Position numbers and translations under genes: made by a program. From Ruegeria atlantica (GTDB lineage Bacteria > Pseudomonadota > Alphaproteobacteria > Rhodobacterales > Rhodobacteraceae), in the NCBI RefSeq assembly GCF_013032005.1, contig NZ_WQBE01000013.1, positions 62,001-126,000 on the forward strand: a DNA stretch of 64,000 bases, given 5' to 3'. Below, in pieces: positions 34,875-45,105 of the stretch (the stretch's first letter is position 1; every line of letters begins with the position of its first letter). The notes under the pieces were generated by a model. That model ran no database searches. It saw nothing but the letters and a program-made list of their open reading frames with translations, and was not told the DNA's origin.

Positions 34875-35927
34875 ATGATCCGTTTTTCCCTTTATGTAAT
34901 TGGTGCCGGATTGGCAGGTCAAGCTGCAGCCGAAGCCCCAAAGGTCGCCACTGATATTGCTCCGGTTCATTCCTTGGTGGCACGCGTCATGGATGGGGTA
35001 GGATCGCCAGATCTGATCATCCCGCCGGGTGCTTCACCGCACAGTAACGCGATGCGGCCTTCTCAGGCGCGTGCATTGCAATCGGCGGATGTGGTGTTCT
35101 GGGTCGGCGAAGAGCTGACTCCCTGGATGGCCAAGCCGCTGAGTGCATTGTCCGAGGATGCGCAGCTTGTGACTTTGCTGGATACAGATGGAACAGTTCT
35201 GTACGATTTTCGCGATGTTACCGAAGAGGGTCATGAAGAGGATCATCATGATGATCACGATGACCACGCCAAGCATGACGACCATTCTGATCATGACGAC
35301 CACGACGATCATGATGGTCATGACGATCATGCCGAAGACAAACATGAAAGCCACGACGACCACGAAGAAGGGCACTCAGGCCACGACGATCACGGTCATG
35401 ACCATGACGGAATTGATCCGCATGCCTGGTTGGACCCCGAAAATGCGCGGGTTTGGATTCAGGTAATCGCGGAATCTCTGGCGACCGCTGATCCGGAAAA
35501 CGCGCAACAGTATCGAGACAATGCAAAGGCCGCCGATGCCGAACTGGCTGGCTTGCAGGATGAGATAGCTGCTGACTTAAGCGGCATGCAGGCACGCAGC
35601 TTCATCACATTCCATGATGCCTATCAGTATTTCGAAAAGCGCTTTGGCTTGGAAACCTCTGGATCCGTCAGCTTGGGCGACGCCTCGGCGCCGGGACCCG
35701 CGCGTCTGGCCGCCCTGCAGGAAAAAGTCTCCGAAGATCAGATCGTCTGCGCCTTTGCGGAACCGCAATACGACACTCGTTTGGTGAAAACTGCGATTGA
35801 GGGAACGGGCGCCGCAATCTATCATCTGGATCCGATCGGCGTGGCCCTTAACCCTGGCGCAGATCAATATACGGATTTGCTGCGCGCATTGGTCGACGGT
35901 TATCAGGCCTGTGCCAACGGATCGTAA
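34875..35927 (+). CDS. znuA: Zinc ABC transporter substrate-binding protein ZnuA
   Basis: The ATG at 34875 (GGAG seven bases upstream) gives 350 residues with a short signal sequence (MIRFSLYVIGAGLAGQAAA). Metal ligands appear as His32 (IAPVHSL), then GASPHS, then a distal His in ITFHDAYQYFEKRFG and Asp/Glu near the C-terminus. A long His/Asp/Glu loop, about residues 120-188, carries dozens of His and is the zinc-sensing mobile loop typical of high-affinity ZnuA. It is divergent from zur and paired with znuCB across the operator region. Confidence 0.93.
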   Translation: MIRFSLYVIGAGLAGQAAAEAPKVATDIAPVHSLVARVMDGVGSPDLIIPPGASPHSNAMRPSQARALQSADVVFWVGEELTPWMAKPLSALSEDAQLVTLLDTDGTVLYDFRDVTEEGHEEDHHDDHDDHAKHDDHSDHDDHDDHDGHDDHAEDKHESHDDHEEGHSGHDDHGHDHDGIDPHAWLDPENARVWIQVIAESLATADPENAQQYRDNAKAADAELAGLQDEIAADLSGMQARSFITFHDAYQYFEKRFGLETSGSVSLGDASAPGPARLAALQEKVSEDQIVCAFAEPQYDTRLVKTAIEGTGAAIYHLDPIGVALNPGADQYTDLLRALVDGYQACANGS

Positions 35928-35952
35928 AAGGCTGAAGGTTCAGCCTTTTTCC
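35926..35952. terminator. Bidirectional terminator between znuA and the ArsR-type gene
   Basis: AAAAGGCTGAA and TTCAGCCTTTT form a perfect 11-bp arm pair flanked by A and T runs. It ends znuA on the plus strand and overlaps the last codons and stop of the convergent ArsR-type gene, whose transcript it can also terminate. Confidence 0.85.
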
Positions 35953-36281
35953 TCGCCACAGAACATGTCGTAGACAAGTTCCAGCATGCGGCGCGGGCGG
36001 TCATCCGCCAGACGGTAATAGATCGCCTTGCCCTCGCGGCGGGGCGTCACCAGCCCCTCAAGGCGCAGGCGCGACAATTGCTGGGACACGGCAGCCTGAC
36101 GCGCCGATAACAATTCTTCCAATTCGGTCACGGATTTTTCGCCAGACACCAGGTGGCACAGGATCATCAGGCGACCCTCATGGCTGATGGCTTTCAGGAA
36201 ATTCGACGCGCGCGTCGCGTTGTGGACCATCTTGTCGAACGACTCGGGAGGCATATTTTGCGAAAGCTGGGGAAGGGCCAT
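35940..36281 (-). CDS. SqrR/BigR-type persulfide-responsive ArsR repressor
   Basis: This 113-residue winged-helix protein has the ArsR core (SVTELEELLSARQAAVSQQLSRL). Exactly two Cys are present, Cys42 (MILCHLV) and Cys108 (DMFCGEE). They match the pair that forms a tetrasulfide bridge in Rhodobacter capsulatus SqrR (Cys41 and Cys107), and there are no ArsR metal ligands of the ELCVCDL type. I infer a repressor of sulfide-oxidation genes. A matching sulfide operon lies 14 kb away at 49.6-51.9 kb. It was named from motif position, not by alignment. Confidence 0.8.
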   Translation of the reverse strand: MALPQLSQNMPPESFDKMVHNATRASNFLKAISHEGRLMILCHLVSGEKSVTELEELLSARQAAVSQQLSRLRLEGLVTPRREGKAIYYRLADDRPRRMLELVYDMFCGEEKG

Positions 36282-36591
36282 CGTTTGTTTCCTTTTCTAC
36301 GCGTAAGCGGGGTGGGTGTTGTTTTGAGCGGATCCGATACGCGTTATGTTTGGTTACATATTATGATCATGTATTTCCATATGCACGGATCAAAATGATG
36401 TGATGTGACAGCGATGAGATTTGATGGACATCACCGCGATAACTTTGGCGACAGCGGGATTGGGCCTTAAAACACGGCGATAGGGGGTGAAGTATCCGGT
36501 CCCCCTTGCAGCCCCCCGATGGCGACACTAAGACTCGGGTAACGTTTCTTCGGGTAATGTCCCGATCCATAGCAAAGCAGGCAGGTTCAGA
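36282..36591. other. Divergent intergenic region upstream of clpP and the SqrR-like gene
   Basis: No gene is visible. An AT-rich block at 36340-36385 (ttatgtttggttacatattatgatcat...) contains the palindrome ATGATCAT and probably holds the promoter of the ArsR-type gene. The right half is GC-rich and leads into the clpP ribosome-binding site. It lacks the ATATATT-N8-AATATAT element found upstream of the sulfide operon. Confidence 0.5.
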
Positions 36592-37224
36592 ATGTTCGAT
36601 CCAGTTGATACCTATATGAATACGCTCGTCCCAATGGTGGTCGAACAGACCAGCCGGGGCGAACGGGCCTACGATATTTTCTCGCGCCTTTTGAAAGAGC
36701 GGATCATTTTCATCAACGGCCCGATCCACGACGGGATGAGCCATCTTGTCGTGGCGCAGCTGCTGCATCTTGAGGCGGAAAACCCCAGCAAAGAGATCTC
36801 GATCTACATCAACTCGCCAGGTGGAGTGGTGACTTCGGGTTTGTCGATTTACGACACAATGCAGTACATCAAGCCGAAATGTTCGACATTGGTAATCGGT
36901 CAGGCGGCCTCGATGGGGTCGGTTTTGCTGGCTGGTGGCGAAAAAGGCATGCGGTTTTCGCTGCCCAACAGCCGCATCATGGTCCACCAACCCAGCGGCG
37001 GGTATCAGGGTCAGGCCAGCGACATCATGATTCACGCAGCCGAGACACAGAAACTGAAGGATCGCCTTTATGACATATACGTGCGTCATACGGGCCAGAC
37101 CAAAAAGGCAGTTGAAAAAGCACTTGATCGTGACAATTTCATGAGCCCGGAAGAGGCGAAAGATTGGGGTCACATCGACGAAATCGTTGAAAACCGCGCG
37201 AAAATGGACGGCGACGAGGCCTGA
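36592..37224 (+). CDS. clpP: ATP-dependent Clp protease proteolytic subunit ClpP
   Basis: This 210-residue serine protease has Ser107 in GQAASMGS, His132 in IMVHQPSGG and Asp181 in [12 protein letters not shown] as catalytic triad. [18 protein letters not shown] is the family core. It forms a double heptamer that degrades proteins unfolded by ClpX or ClpA. It is followed by clpX with about 134 bases and a GC-rich hairpin between. The 310 bp upstream must contain the promoter; I could not assign a heat-shock promoter with confidence. Confidence 0.97.
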   Translation: MFDPVDTYMNTLVPMVVEQTSRGERAYDIFSRLLKERIIFINGPIHDGMSHLVVAQLLHLEAENPSKEISIYINSPGGVVTSGLSIYDTMQYIKPKCSTLVIGQAASMGSVLLAGGEKGMRFSLPNSRIMVHQPSGGYQGQASDIMIHAAETQKLKDRLYDIYVRHTGQTKKAVEKALDRDNFMSPEEAKDWGHIDEIVENRAKMDGDEA

Positions 37225-37230
37225 GTTTAA

Positions 37231-37258
37231 GCCCCCGGGCCGGTGGTGCGGGGGCGCA
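37231..37258 (+). terminator. GC-rich hairpin after clpP
   Basis: GCCCCCG (37231-37237) pairs with CGGGGGC (37249-37255) over an 11-base loop and is followed by GCATTTTG. The T-run is short, so read-through into clpX is likely. It may act as a partial terminator that sets the ClpP to ClpX ratio. Confidence 0.6.
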
Positions 37259-37358
37259 TTTTGAGATTGTAGCCGTCTCGGTGCTGGCCTAAGCTGCACC
37301 AACAGGTGGCAAGCGCGGTTCAGGATGGGCCGCAGGGACGAAGCCCGAAAGGTAGAAC

Positions 37359-38624
<1,266 letters not shown>

Positions 38625-38645
38625 GTTCAAAACGAATTAGCAAAC

Positions 38646-38677
38646 ACGGCGCGGCATGGACCGCGCCGTTTTCTTTT
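38646..38677 (+). terminator. Rho-independent terminator after clpX
   Basis: ACGGCGCGG and CCGCGCCGT form a perfect 9-bp stem over a CATGGA loop, followed by TTTTCTTTT. It sits 21 bases after the clpX stop. The ribosome-binding site of ridA (GGAGG) begins immediately after it. Confidence 0.9.
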
Positions 38678-38686
38678 GGAGGCATC

Positions 38687-39049
38687 ATGACGATCAAACG
38701 TATCTCCTCGGGCGGAGAATTCGAAGCCAAAATAGGCTACTGCCGTGCGGTGGTAGCCGGTGGCTGGGTTCATGTGGCTGGGACGGTCGGGCAGGGCGAT
38801 GATGTGATCCAACAATGTCGTGCAGCACTGGTGACGATCGAAAAAGCTCTGAGCGAGGCTGGGGCCAGCTTTGCTGATGTTGTTCGCGTAACATACATGC
38901 TGCCGGACCGTGCCGAATTTGAACCCTGCTGGCCGATTTTGCGAGAGTATTTCGGAGAAAACCCTCCGGCCACATCCATGATCGAATGCGGTTTGATTGA
39001 TCCGAAATTCCGGATCGAAATTGAAGTAACGGCTTATTTGCCGGAATAG
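38687..39049 (+). CDS. RidA family protein
   Basis: This 120-residue YjgF/RidA-fold protein has the N-terminal strand [18 protein letters not shown] and [17 protein letters not shown]. It contains Arg in [12 protein letters not shown], and Glu in the C-terminal strand ([12 protein letters not shown]), near the positions that bind the imine substrate. Canonical RidA deaminates reactive enamines from PLP enzymes. The sequence deviates from the classic family C-terminus (IEIEAVA), so a different subgroup with unknown substrate is likely. It is probably monocistronic, starting just after the clpX terminator. Confidence 0.85.
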   Translation: MTIKRISSGGEFEAKIGYCRAVVAGGWVHVAGTVGQGDDVIQQCRAALVTIEKALSEAGASFADVVRVTYMLPDRAEFEPCWPILREYFGENPPATSMIECGLIDPKFRIEIEVTAYLPE

Positions 39050-39128
39050 TGAGTGCAGCCTTTGTGACACTGGACCTTGGCGTGCCTTTGGTCCATATCT
39101 GCGGGGACAGAAATGCCGGAGGCAGCCG

Positions 39129-39512
39129 ATGGGAATCCTGAACACGCTATTGCGGGCCGTAACCTGGTGGAACGGGGCCACTCTGAACACGCAGATTTAT
39201 ACCGCGCGCAAGGGCGTCAAGGTCGGTGAGGACAACGAAGGCAACGTGTTCTACCAAAACGCCGATGACAGTAAGCGCTGGGTGATTTTCAACGGCGAAG
39301 CCGAGGCAAGCCGGATCGATCCGGATTGGCACGGTTGGCTGCACCGTACCTGGGACGAGCCACCAACCGACAAACCGTTACAGCACAAATCCTGGGAAAA
39401 GCCCCATCAAGAAAACCTGACGGGTACCGCACTGGCTTATGCACCCGCGGGATCTCTGCGTCGGCAAGATCCGATCGAGCGCAAAGATTACGAGGCCTGG
39501 AGCCCGGAATAA
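39129..39512 (+). CDS. NADH:ubiquinone oxidoreductase subunit NDUFA12 family
   Basis: This 127-residue protein has the conserved blocks [40 protein letters not shown] and the C-terminal [21 protein letters not shown] segment (in two parts). It is the alphaproteobacterial homologue of the mitochondrial complex I accessory subunit NDUFA12 (B17.2). It binds the peripheral arm of complex I. The core nuo genes are not nearby. The MCE-type gene follows 12 bases later, so they may be co-transcribed. Confidence 0.92.
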   Translation: MGILNTLLRAVTWWNGATLNTQIYTARKGVKVGEDNEGNVFYQNADDSKRWVIFNGEAEASRIDPDWHGWLHRTWDEPPTDKPLQHKSWEKPHQENLTGTALAYAPAGSLRRQDPIERKDYEAWSPE

Positions 39513-39524
39513 ACGAGGCGAGCA

Positions 39525-39977
39525 ATGTCTACTTACAATGTGACCGAAGTTCTTGTCGGCGGGGCCGTTTTGGCCTGTGCCGTTGCCTTTGGCGTCTATG
39601 CAAGCCAATCCACCGGTCTGTCGCAAGGCGGTGAAGGGTATCAACTGGGGGCCTCCTTCCGGTCGCTGGAAGGTGTCGGTGTCGGCACGGATGTACGTCT
39701 GGCCGGGGTCAAGATTGGCACGGTAACCGGTGTTACCCTAAACGCAGACACCTATCGTGCGGACACGACATTCACGATCCGGGACGGTATTCTGGTGCCT
39801 GATGACAGTGCCATCGTGATCTCTTCCGAAGGGCTGCTGGGCGGCAATTTCGTTGAGGTGATGCCCGGTGGTTCGCCTTTCTATTTCGAGCCGGGCGATC
39901 AGGTCGAAGATACCCAAGGCGCGGTGAGCCTGATCTCACTACTGGTCAAATTCGTGGCCGGGGATAGCAGCGAATGA
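39525..39977 (+). CDS. mlaD: MlaD family (MCE-domain) lipid-transport protein
   Basis: This 150-residue protein has one N-terminal membrane anchor (VLVGGAVLACAVAFGVYAS) and an MCE domain: YQLGASFRSLEGVGVGTDVRLAGVKIG. The end of the domain holds GLLGGNFVEVMPGG. It should act as the periplasmic ring of the Mla pathway, which returns phospholipids from the outer to the inner membrane. The Mla ATPase and permease genes are not in this window. It overlaps the DUF2155 gene by ATGA. Confidence 0.9.
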   Translation: MSTYNVTEVLVGGAVLACAVAFGVYASQSTGLSQGGEGYQLGASFRSLEGVGVGTDVRLAGVKIGTVTGVTLNADTYRADTTFTIRDGILVPDDSAIVISSEGLLGGNFVEVMPGGSPFYFEPGDQVEDTQGAVSLISLLVKFVAGDSSE

Positions 39978-40342
39978 GGCGTTTCGCCCTAATCGCTGCG
40001 CTGCTGCTCGCCTCTGGCGCATCAGCTCAGGAAAAGGTTCAATCCGCCCCCGGAGCAATCCTGCGGGGCCTGGACAAAGTCAGCGGCCAAACCGTCGATG
40101 TCGAAATGCAAAACGGTCAGACCGGAGAGGTATTCGGTCTGGATGTTGCATTGGGGGATTGCCGCTATCCTGTCGATAACCCGACAGGTGATGCGTTTGC
40201 CTATTTGACGATCTGGGAAAAAGGTAAGTCGGATCAATTGTTTGACGGCTGGATGATTGCAACGTCTCCAGCCCTGAACGCGCTGGATCATGCACGCTAT
40301 GACGTCTGGGTGATCCGCTGTATTACACCCTCGGGCGACTGA
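39974..40342 (+). CDS. DUF2155 domain protein, exported
   Basis: This 122-residue protein has a signal peptide (MRRFALIAALLLASGASA) and the DUF2155 core: ILRGLDKVSGQTVDVEMQNGQ, DCRYPVDNPTGDAFAYL, and FDGWMIATSPALNALDHARYDVWVI. Two Cys (LGDCRYP and VIRCITP) are placed for a disulfide. The function is unknown, but its constant location beside mlaD in roseobacters (from memory) suggests an envelope role. Its 3' end overlaps the convergent aat gene by 46 bases. Confidence 0.85.
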   Translation: MRRFALIAALLLASGASAQEKVQSAPGAILRGLDKVSGQTVDVEMQNGQTGEVFGLDVALGDCRYPVDNPTGDAFAYLTIWEKGKSDQLFDGWMIATSPALNALDHARYDVWVIRCITPSGD

Positions 40343-40929
40343 ACCAAAGGCGTGGTAAAATCTGCGTTGGCGTTCAATGCCTCGTCCAATTCCTGACGGT
40401 ATTGCGAGCGCGGAATTTCGATTGCACCCAAGGACGCCAGATGAGTTGTCAGAAACTGCGTATCAAACAGCCGAAACCCGGTTTGGCGCAGTCGGTCCAC
40501 CAGATAGGCCAGTGCGATTTTTGACGCATCTGTTCGGCGTGAGAACATGCTTTCCCCAAAGAATGCAGCCCCCAATGTAACGCCGTAAACACCGCCAACC
40601 AATTGATCCTTTTCCCAAACTTCCAGAGAATGCGCATAGCCTGACTGATGAACTTGTATGTAAAGCTCGCGAAGTTCGGCATTGATCCAGGTGTCGGCGC
40701 GATCTGCGCAGCCGTCGACCACCCCGGTAAATTCCTGATCTATGGTGACAGAGAACCCGCAATTTCGGATGCGGCGTGCCAGACTGCGCGAGACGTGAAA
40801 TCCATCCAAGGGAAAGACTCCGCGGAACTTGGGATCAACCCAGAACAATTCTGGTGCGTCGCGGTTTTCAGCCATCGGAAAAATTCCGATGGAATAGCCG
40901 TGTAGTAAGAGTTCCGGGGAAAGGCTCAT
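40297..40929 (-). CDS. aat: Leucyl/phenylalanyl-tRNA-protein transferase
   Basis: This 210-residue protein has the family motifs GYSIGIFPMAENRD, LFWVDPKFRGVFPLD and GGVYGVTLGAAFFGESMFSR. It transfers Leu or Phe from tRNA to N-terminal Arg or Lys of target proteins, creating an N-degron recognised by ClpS and degraded by ClpAP. Its proximity to clpP and clpX is suggestive but not an operon. It overlaps the DUF2155 gene tail-to-tail. Confidence 0.95.
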   Translation of the reverse strand: MSLSPELLLHGYSIGIFPMAENRDAPELFWVDPKFRGVFPLDGFHVSRSLARRIRNCGFSVTIDQEFTGVVDGCADRADTWINAELRELYIQVHQSGYAHSLEVWEKDQLVGGVYGVTLGAAFFGESMFSRRTDASKIALAYLVDRLRQTGFRLFDTQFLTTHLASLGAIEIPRSQYRQELDEALNANADFTTPLVQSPEGVIQRITQTS

Positions 40930-40943
40930 GCGGAATGCTCGAA

Positions 40944-40969
40944 GGGCGAAGGATTGCAGCCCTTCGCCC
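40944..40969 (-). terminator. Hairpin after accC
   Basis: GGGCGAAGG (40944-40952) and CCTTCGCCC (40961-40969) form a perfect stem over an 8-base loop, 8 bases past the accC stop as read on the minus strand. No T-tract follows, so it is either a weak or Rho-assisted terminator, or an mRNA-stabilising stem. Confidence 0.6.
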
Positions 40970-40977
40970 CCAGTAGG

Positions 40978-42327
40978 TTAGTCAGGCATATTCTCAGCAA
41001 GCCAGCGTTCCAACCAGTGGATGTTGTAGGTGCCGCTGTGAATGTCGGGTTCCTGCAGGAGGTCGTGAAATAGCGGCACAGTGGTATCAATGCCGTCCAC
41101 GATCAGTTCGCCCAATGCGCGTTCCAGACGCGCCAGCGCCTCGGCCCGGTCGCGGCCCTGTACGATCAGTTTGGCAATCAGTGAGTCGTAATAGGGCGGG
41201 ATTGAGTAACCATCATAAAGCGCTGAATCCATCCGCACGCCCAATCCGCCGGGCGCATGATAGGCCGTGATCTTGCCCGGGCAGGGTGAGAAGTTGGGCA
41301 GTTTTTCAGCATTGATCCGAACTTCGATGGCGTGGCCATTGATTTCTAGATCGTCCTGACCGAACGACATGTCTTCACCGGCAGCCACGAGAATCTGTTC
41401 CCGCACCAGGTCGACGCCAAAGATCCCTTCGGTTACCGGGTGTTCAACCTGAAGACGGGTGTTCATCTCGATGAAATAGAACTCACCGTTTTCGTACAGG
41501 AACTCGATGGTACCCGCGCCGATATAGTTGATTTTGGCCACGGCGTCGGCACAGACCTTGCCGATCTTGGCGCGTTCCTCTGGCGTGATGCAGGGGCCAG
41601 GGGCCTCTTCAAACACCTTCTGGTGGCGACGCTGCAGCGAACAGTCGCGTTCGCCCAGATGAACCGCTTTGCCTTTGCCATCGCCAAACACCTGAATTTC
41701 GATGTGGCGCGGCGTGGTCAGGTATTTCTCAATATAGACCTCGTCATTGCCAAAGGCGGCTTTGCCCTCGGCCCGTGCGGTCATGAATGCGCTTTCCATC
41801 TCATCGGCGTTCATCGCGACTTTCATGCCGCGCCCACCGCCACCTGCGGTGGCCTTGATGATAACGGGATAGCCGAAATCTTCGCCGATCTTTTTAGCGG
41901 TTGCCAGGTCAGGCACACCACCATCCGAACCGGGAACGCAGGGCACACCCAGTTGTTTCATCGTGTCTTTGGCGGTGATCTTGTCGCCCATGATGCGGAT
42001 ATGTTCCGCGGTGGGGCCAATAAAGGTGATGCCGTGATCTTCGACGATCTGCACGAACTCGGCATTCTCGGACAGGAAGCCGTAACCGGGGTGGATCGCC
42101 TGTGCGCCGGTGATTTCACAGGCCGAGATGATCGCGGGCATCGAAAGATAGCTCTGCGGGCTGGGCGGAGGGCCGATACATACCGATTCGTCCGCCATGC
42201 GCACATGCATCGCGTCGCTGTCAGCGGTTGAATGCACGGCGACCGTCTTAATCCCCATCTCGCGCGCTGCGCGGATGACGCGCAGGGCGATCTCGCCTCG
42301 GTTGGCAATCAGGATTTTGTCGAACAT
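40978..42327 (-). CDS. accC: Acetyl-CoA carboxylase biotin carboxylase subunit
   Basis: This 449-residue ATP-grasp enzyme starts [19 protein letters not shown]. It contains the glycine-rich loop [12 protein letters not shown], the biotin-carboxylase Cys/Lys region ([18 protein letters not shown]) and the active-site segment [14 protein letters not shown]. It carboxylates the biotin on AccB, the first half of the malonyl-CoA synthesis reaction. accB precedes it by 9 bases, the standard arrangement. Confidence 0.97.
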   Translation of the reverse strand: MFDKILIANRGEIALRVIRAAREMGIKTVAVHSTADSDAMHVRMADESVCIGPPPSPQSYLSMPAIISACEITGAQAIHPGYGFLSENAEFVQIVEDHGITFIGPTAEHIRIMGDKITAKDTMKQLGVPCVPGSDGGVPDLATAKKIGEDFGYPVIIKATAGGGGRGMKVAMNADEMESAFMTARAEGKAAFGNDEVYIEKYLTTPRHIEIQVFGDGKGKAVHLGERDCSLQRRHQKVFEEAPGPCITPEERAKIGKVCADAVAKINYIGAGTIEFLYENGEFYFIEMNTRLQVEHPVTEGIFGVDLVREQILVAAGEDMSFGQDDLEINGHAIEVRINAEKLPNFSPCPGKITAYHAPGGLGVRMDSALYDGYSIPPYYDSLIAKLIVQGRDRAEALARLERALGELIVDGIDTTVPLFHDLLQEPDIHSGTYNIHWLERWLAENMPD

Positions 42328-42336
42328 GGGCCCGCC

Positions 42337-42840
42337 CTACTCAACGATGACCAGAGGGGTGCCGAATTCTACAGCGTCACCATCACCAACCAGAATACGC
42401 TTGATGGTGCCTGCTTTGGGCGCGTGGATATGGTTCATGGTTTTCATCGCTTCGACGATCAGCAGTGTGTCGCCTTCGGACACCGACGCGCCGACCGAAA
42501 TGAACGCAGGTGCGCCCGGTTCAGCTTGCATATACACGGTGCCGACCATGGGCGAGGTTACGGCGCCGGGGTGGCTGGCCGGATCTTCCTGTGCGGCGGG
42601 GGCTTCGGCTGCTGCGGGCGCGGCAGCAGGGGCGGCAACGGGCGCGGCCGGGGCTGCGGCAGGAACGGCAACCTGAACCGGAGCAGCGGCGACCTGGTTC
42701 ATGCGGCTGACGCGCACGTTCAGGCTGTCTTCTTCGCCATATTCGCGTTTGACCTGCAATTCGGTCAGATCGTTTTCGCGCAGCAATTCAGCCAGTGCCT
42801 TGATGAATGCCACATCCGCTTCGTGTTTGGTGTCTGTCAT
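42337..42840 (-). CDS. accB: Acetyl-CoA carboxylase biotin carboxyl carrier protein
   Basis: This 167-residue protein has an N-terminal domain (about 1-60), a long Ala/Pro linker (about 65-100) and a C-terminal biotinyl domain. The biotin-accepting Lys lies in [11 protein letters not shown] and [10 protein letters not shown] opens the domain. The linker is typical of bacterial BCCP. It works with AccC, 9 bases downstream, and with AccAD encoded elsewhere. Confidence 0.96.
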   Translation of the reverse strand: MTDTKHEADVAFIKALAELLRENDLTELQVKREYGEEDSLNVRVSRMNQVAAAPVQVAVPAAAPAAPVAAPAAAPAAAEAPAAQEDPASHPGAVTSPMVGTVYMQAEPGAPAFISVGASVSEGDTLLIVEAMKTMNHIHAPKAGTIKRILVGDGDAVEFGTPLVIVE

Positions 42841-42991
42841 GAGTGTCCTCGACGGTTCCCCTTTGGCCCGTCTGTTCCTGCGGGCTTTGGTCTAATTACG
42901 CAGCGTTATAAGCCAAGCGCCCGGCCATGAAAAGCGCAGTCTCGGCCTGACAGATAAGGGTTTTACCCAAGTTTTCCCGGGGGGGAAGGGG

Positions 42992-43528
42992 CTACAGTGG
43001 CATTCCTGAAAGTTTCGCCACCAATTCGGGTAGTTTGCGTGCCCCGAATTTCTCAAGCAGGCGCGCGCGATAGGCTTCGATCGTCCGATAACTAAGGCCC
43101 AATTCACCCCCGATTTCCTTTGCGGACAGGCCACGGCAAGACATGATGGCAACCTCACGCTCGCGAACAGTCAGTTCGACCAGGGGACGTTCTTCCGAGA
43201 TGTCGGAAAAGCTCCAGATGCCATGTCGGAACGGGTCGTCCGGTGTTAACGAGCGCCCGCGGGCACGGCACCAGAACAGATCGCTGTTGCGCCTCCGCAT
43301 GACCCGCTCATCCGTGTAATACCCGGTGTCGCGCATCACCTGCAGGCTGCGTGCGCCTATGCGCTCCCAATCGGCGACCGAGGGGTACAGATGCAACAGA
43401 GGCATGTTCCGATAATCCGCAACCTCGCCGCCAAAGGTGCGGGCGAACTGCAGGTTGCAGCGCCGGATAATCCGGTTTTCCAATTCGACTAATCCGATTG
43501 GCGCATATTCAAAGGCGGGATCGCTCAT
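42992..43528 (-). CDS. PAS domain protein with LuxR-type HTH
   Basis: With the start at 43528 (MSDPAFEYAPIGLV) the protein is 178 residues. About 5-115 is a PAS-type sensor domain (IGLVELENRIIRRCNLQFARTFG ... FWCRARGRSL). About 120-178 is a GerE/LuxR HTH with LTVREREVAIMSCRGLSAKEIG and LSYRTIEAYRARLLEKF. A one-component regulator with unknown signal and targets. No quorum-sensing synthase is nearby. A longer N-terminus to 43588 is possible but lacks a better ribosome-binding site. Confidence 0.8.
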   Translation of the reverse strand: MSDPAFEYAPIGLVELENRIIRRCNLQFARTFGGEVADYRNMPLLHLYPSVADWERIGARSLQVMRDTGYYTDERVMRRRNSDLFWCRARGRSLTPDDPFRHGIWSFSDISEERPLVELTVREREVAIMSCRGLSAKEIGGELGLSYRTIEAYRARLLEKFGARKLPELVAKLSGMPL

Positions 43529-43588
43529 CCAGCTATCGTGCCGGGAATTGGGTGAAATGAGAAGGGGCAGTACGCAGATTCTGATCAC

Positions 43589-43734
43589 GGCTGGCGGACG
43601 ATGAGGCGTGCAGATGTGTTAAATTTGTAAAGTGGCTATGAAAATTTGTGCATAACTAATAGAAAAGAAAAACAAGTTTTGAAAACATCGTTAGGAAATG
43701 GCTAATTAAGTTCGTGTAAGATAGGGGTAAGGGT
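43589..43734. promoter_or_regulatory. AT-rich divergent promoter upstream of the ScfR-like regulator
   Basis: This 146-bp region is strikingly AT-rich (runs such as ttaaatttgtaaag and gaaaagaaaaacaag) between GC-rich genes. TTTGTAAA and AAATTTGTGCA resemble the TTTGCAAA-like sites used by RamB/ScfR regulators, but the match is loose. It likely carries the promoter of the regulator and possibly an auto-regulatory site. Confidence 0.45.
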
Positions 43735-45030
43735 ATGCGCGATACGCTGACAGGCAGTCGCATTCGGGAAAGGCGTCAGATCGCCGGGATGCGCCAGGCT
43801 GAGCTGGCGCGGCGGGTCGGGATATCGGCATCTTACCTTAATCTTATCGAACACAACCGCCGCCGGATCGGTGGCAAGTTGCTGGTCAATATAGCGACGG
43901 TGCTGGCGGTGGAACCTTCGGTGCTGACACAGGGGATCGAAGCTACATTGATTGCCGCGCTACGCGAGGCGGCGGCTGATGCCGTTGGTCAACAGGCTGA
44001 ACTGGACGGGTTAGAAGAATTCGCGGGCCGGTTCCCTGGATGGGCGGGTGTACTGGCCCAGATGCATCGGCGTGTGGTGTCGTTGGAGCGCACAGTCGAA
44101 ACCTTATCCGACAGGTTGACTCATGATCCCCATCTGGCGGCGTCCATGCACGAGGTCTTGTCAACCGCTGCTGCGATTCGTTCAACCGCGGCTATTCTGG
44201 CAGACACGCAGGAAATCGAACCAGAATGGCGGGACCGGTTTCACAGCAACCTGCATCAGGATGCGGAACGCTTGGCGGATAGCTCGAAATCGCTTGTGGC
44301 TTACCTTGATGAAAGCGATTCCGCCGGGGATCATCGGGGCGTTCCGCTGGAGGATGTCGAGGCGTTTTTCGACGCCAACGGGCATCATTTCCCGCAGATC
44401 GAACAGGGTGGGCCCGGCGCTGAAATTGATCTGAGCGATCTGGATTCGGCGACAGCCAAATCCCTGACACGAGACTTTCTTGACATCTATGCTGCAGATG
44501 CCCGGGCCATGCCGCTAGAGGATGTGCAAGCGGCTTTGGCAGAATCTGCGTTGAACCCGCTGCAATTGGCGTCCCGGTTTTCGGTGGATCTTGCGACGGT
44601 GCTGCGTCGGTTGGCGGCCCTGCCGGACGGGTATCTGGGCCGCCCGACGGGTCTGGTGGTGTGTGACGCATCCGGCAGCATTCTGTTCAACAAATCCGTC
44701 CCCGGCTTTGCTATGCCGCGTTTTGGCGAAGCCTGCCCCCTGTGGCCGTTGTTTCAGGCCCTGAACAGGCCCTTGGTGCCCATTCGGCAACGCATTGTAC
44801 AGCTTGGTCGGACGGCCGCTGTCTTCGACTGTTATGCCTATGCCTGGCCGCAATCCGTTTCCGGGTACGACGAGGGGCCAGTTTATCGCTCGGTGATGCT
44901 GGTACGCTCGGTCGAAGACGTGGCGCATGACGAACAGGCCGTGGCCCGGGTTGGGCCCAGTTGCAGGGTCTGCCCGCACAGCGACTGCAAGTCGCGGCGC
45001 GAACCGTCAATTCTGAGCGAAGGTTTTTGA
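43735..45030 (+). CDS. XRE family ScfR-type regulator (DUF2083)
   Basis: This 431-residue protein has an N-terminal XRE HTH (RIRERRQIAGMRQAELARRVG, then SASYLNLIEHNRRRIGG). The remaining residues fit the ScfR/RamB group of short-chain fatty acyl-CoA-responsive regulators, with the C-terminal cluster CRVCPHSDCKSRREPSI that could bind metal. Relatives control acetyl-CoA synthetase and propionyl-CoA pathways. The family-typical IrrE-like peptidase motif (HExxH) is absent. It precedes a receiver and a symporter-kinase pair, a setting compatible with acetate or fatty-acid sensing. Confidence 0.85.
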   Translation: MRDTLTGSRIRERRQIAGMRQAELARRVGISASYLNLIEHNRRRIGGKLLVNIATVLAVEPSVLTQGIEATLIAALREAAADAVGQQAELDGLEEFAGRFPGWAGVLAQMHRRVVSLERTVETLSDRLTHDPHLAASMHEVLSTAAAIRSTAAILADTQEIEPEWRDRFHSNLHQDAERLADSSKSLVAYLDESDSAGDHRGVPLEDVEAFFDANGHHFPQIEQGGPGAEIDLSDLDSATAKSLTRDFLDIYAADARAMPLEDVQAALAESALNPLQLASRFSVDLATVLRRLAALPDGYLGRPTGLVVCDASGSILFNKSVPGFAMPRFGEACPLWPLFQALNRPLVPIRQRIVQLGRTAAVFDCYAYAWPQSVSGYDEGPVYRSVMLVRSVEDVAHDEQAVARVGPSCRVCPHSDCKSRREPSILSEGF

Positions 45031-45105
45031 CAGTTTCCTGACACTGCGCGTAAGCTGTCGGAGACGGGTCTGCCAGTTTGTAGCCCGTCACGGGGAGGAC
45101 AGATA

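Noticed and set aside
35034..35375. Minus-strand hydrophobic frame (many Val/Met) within znuA
   Set aside because: Antisense of the His/Asp-rich loop gives artificial Val/Met-rich 'membrane' protein.
42232..42930. Plus-strand Gly-rich frame across accB
   Set aside because: It is the antisense of the Ala/Pro linker of AccB; no independent features.
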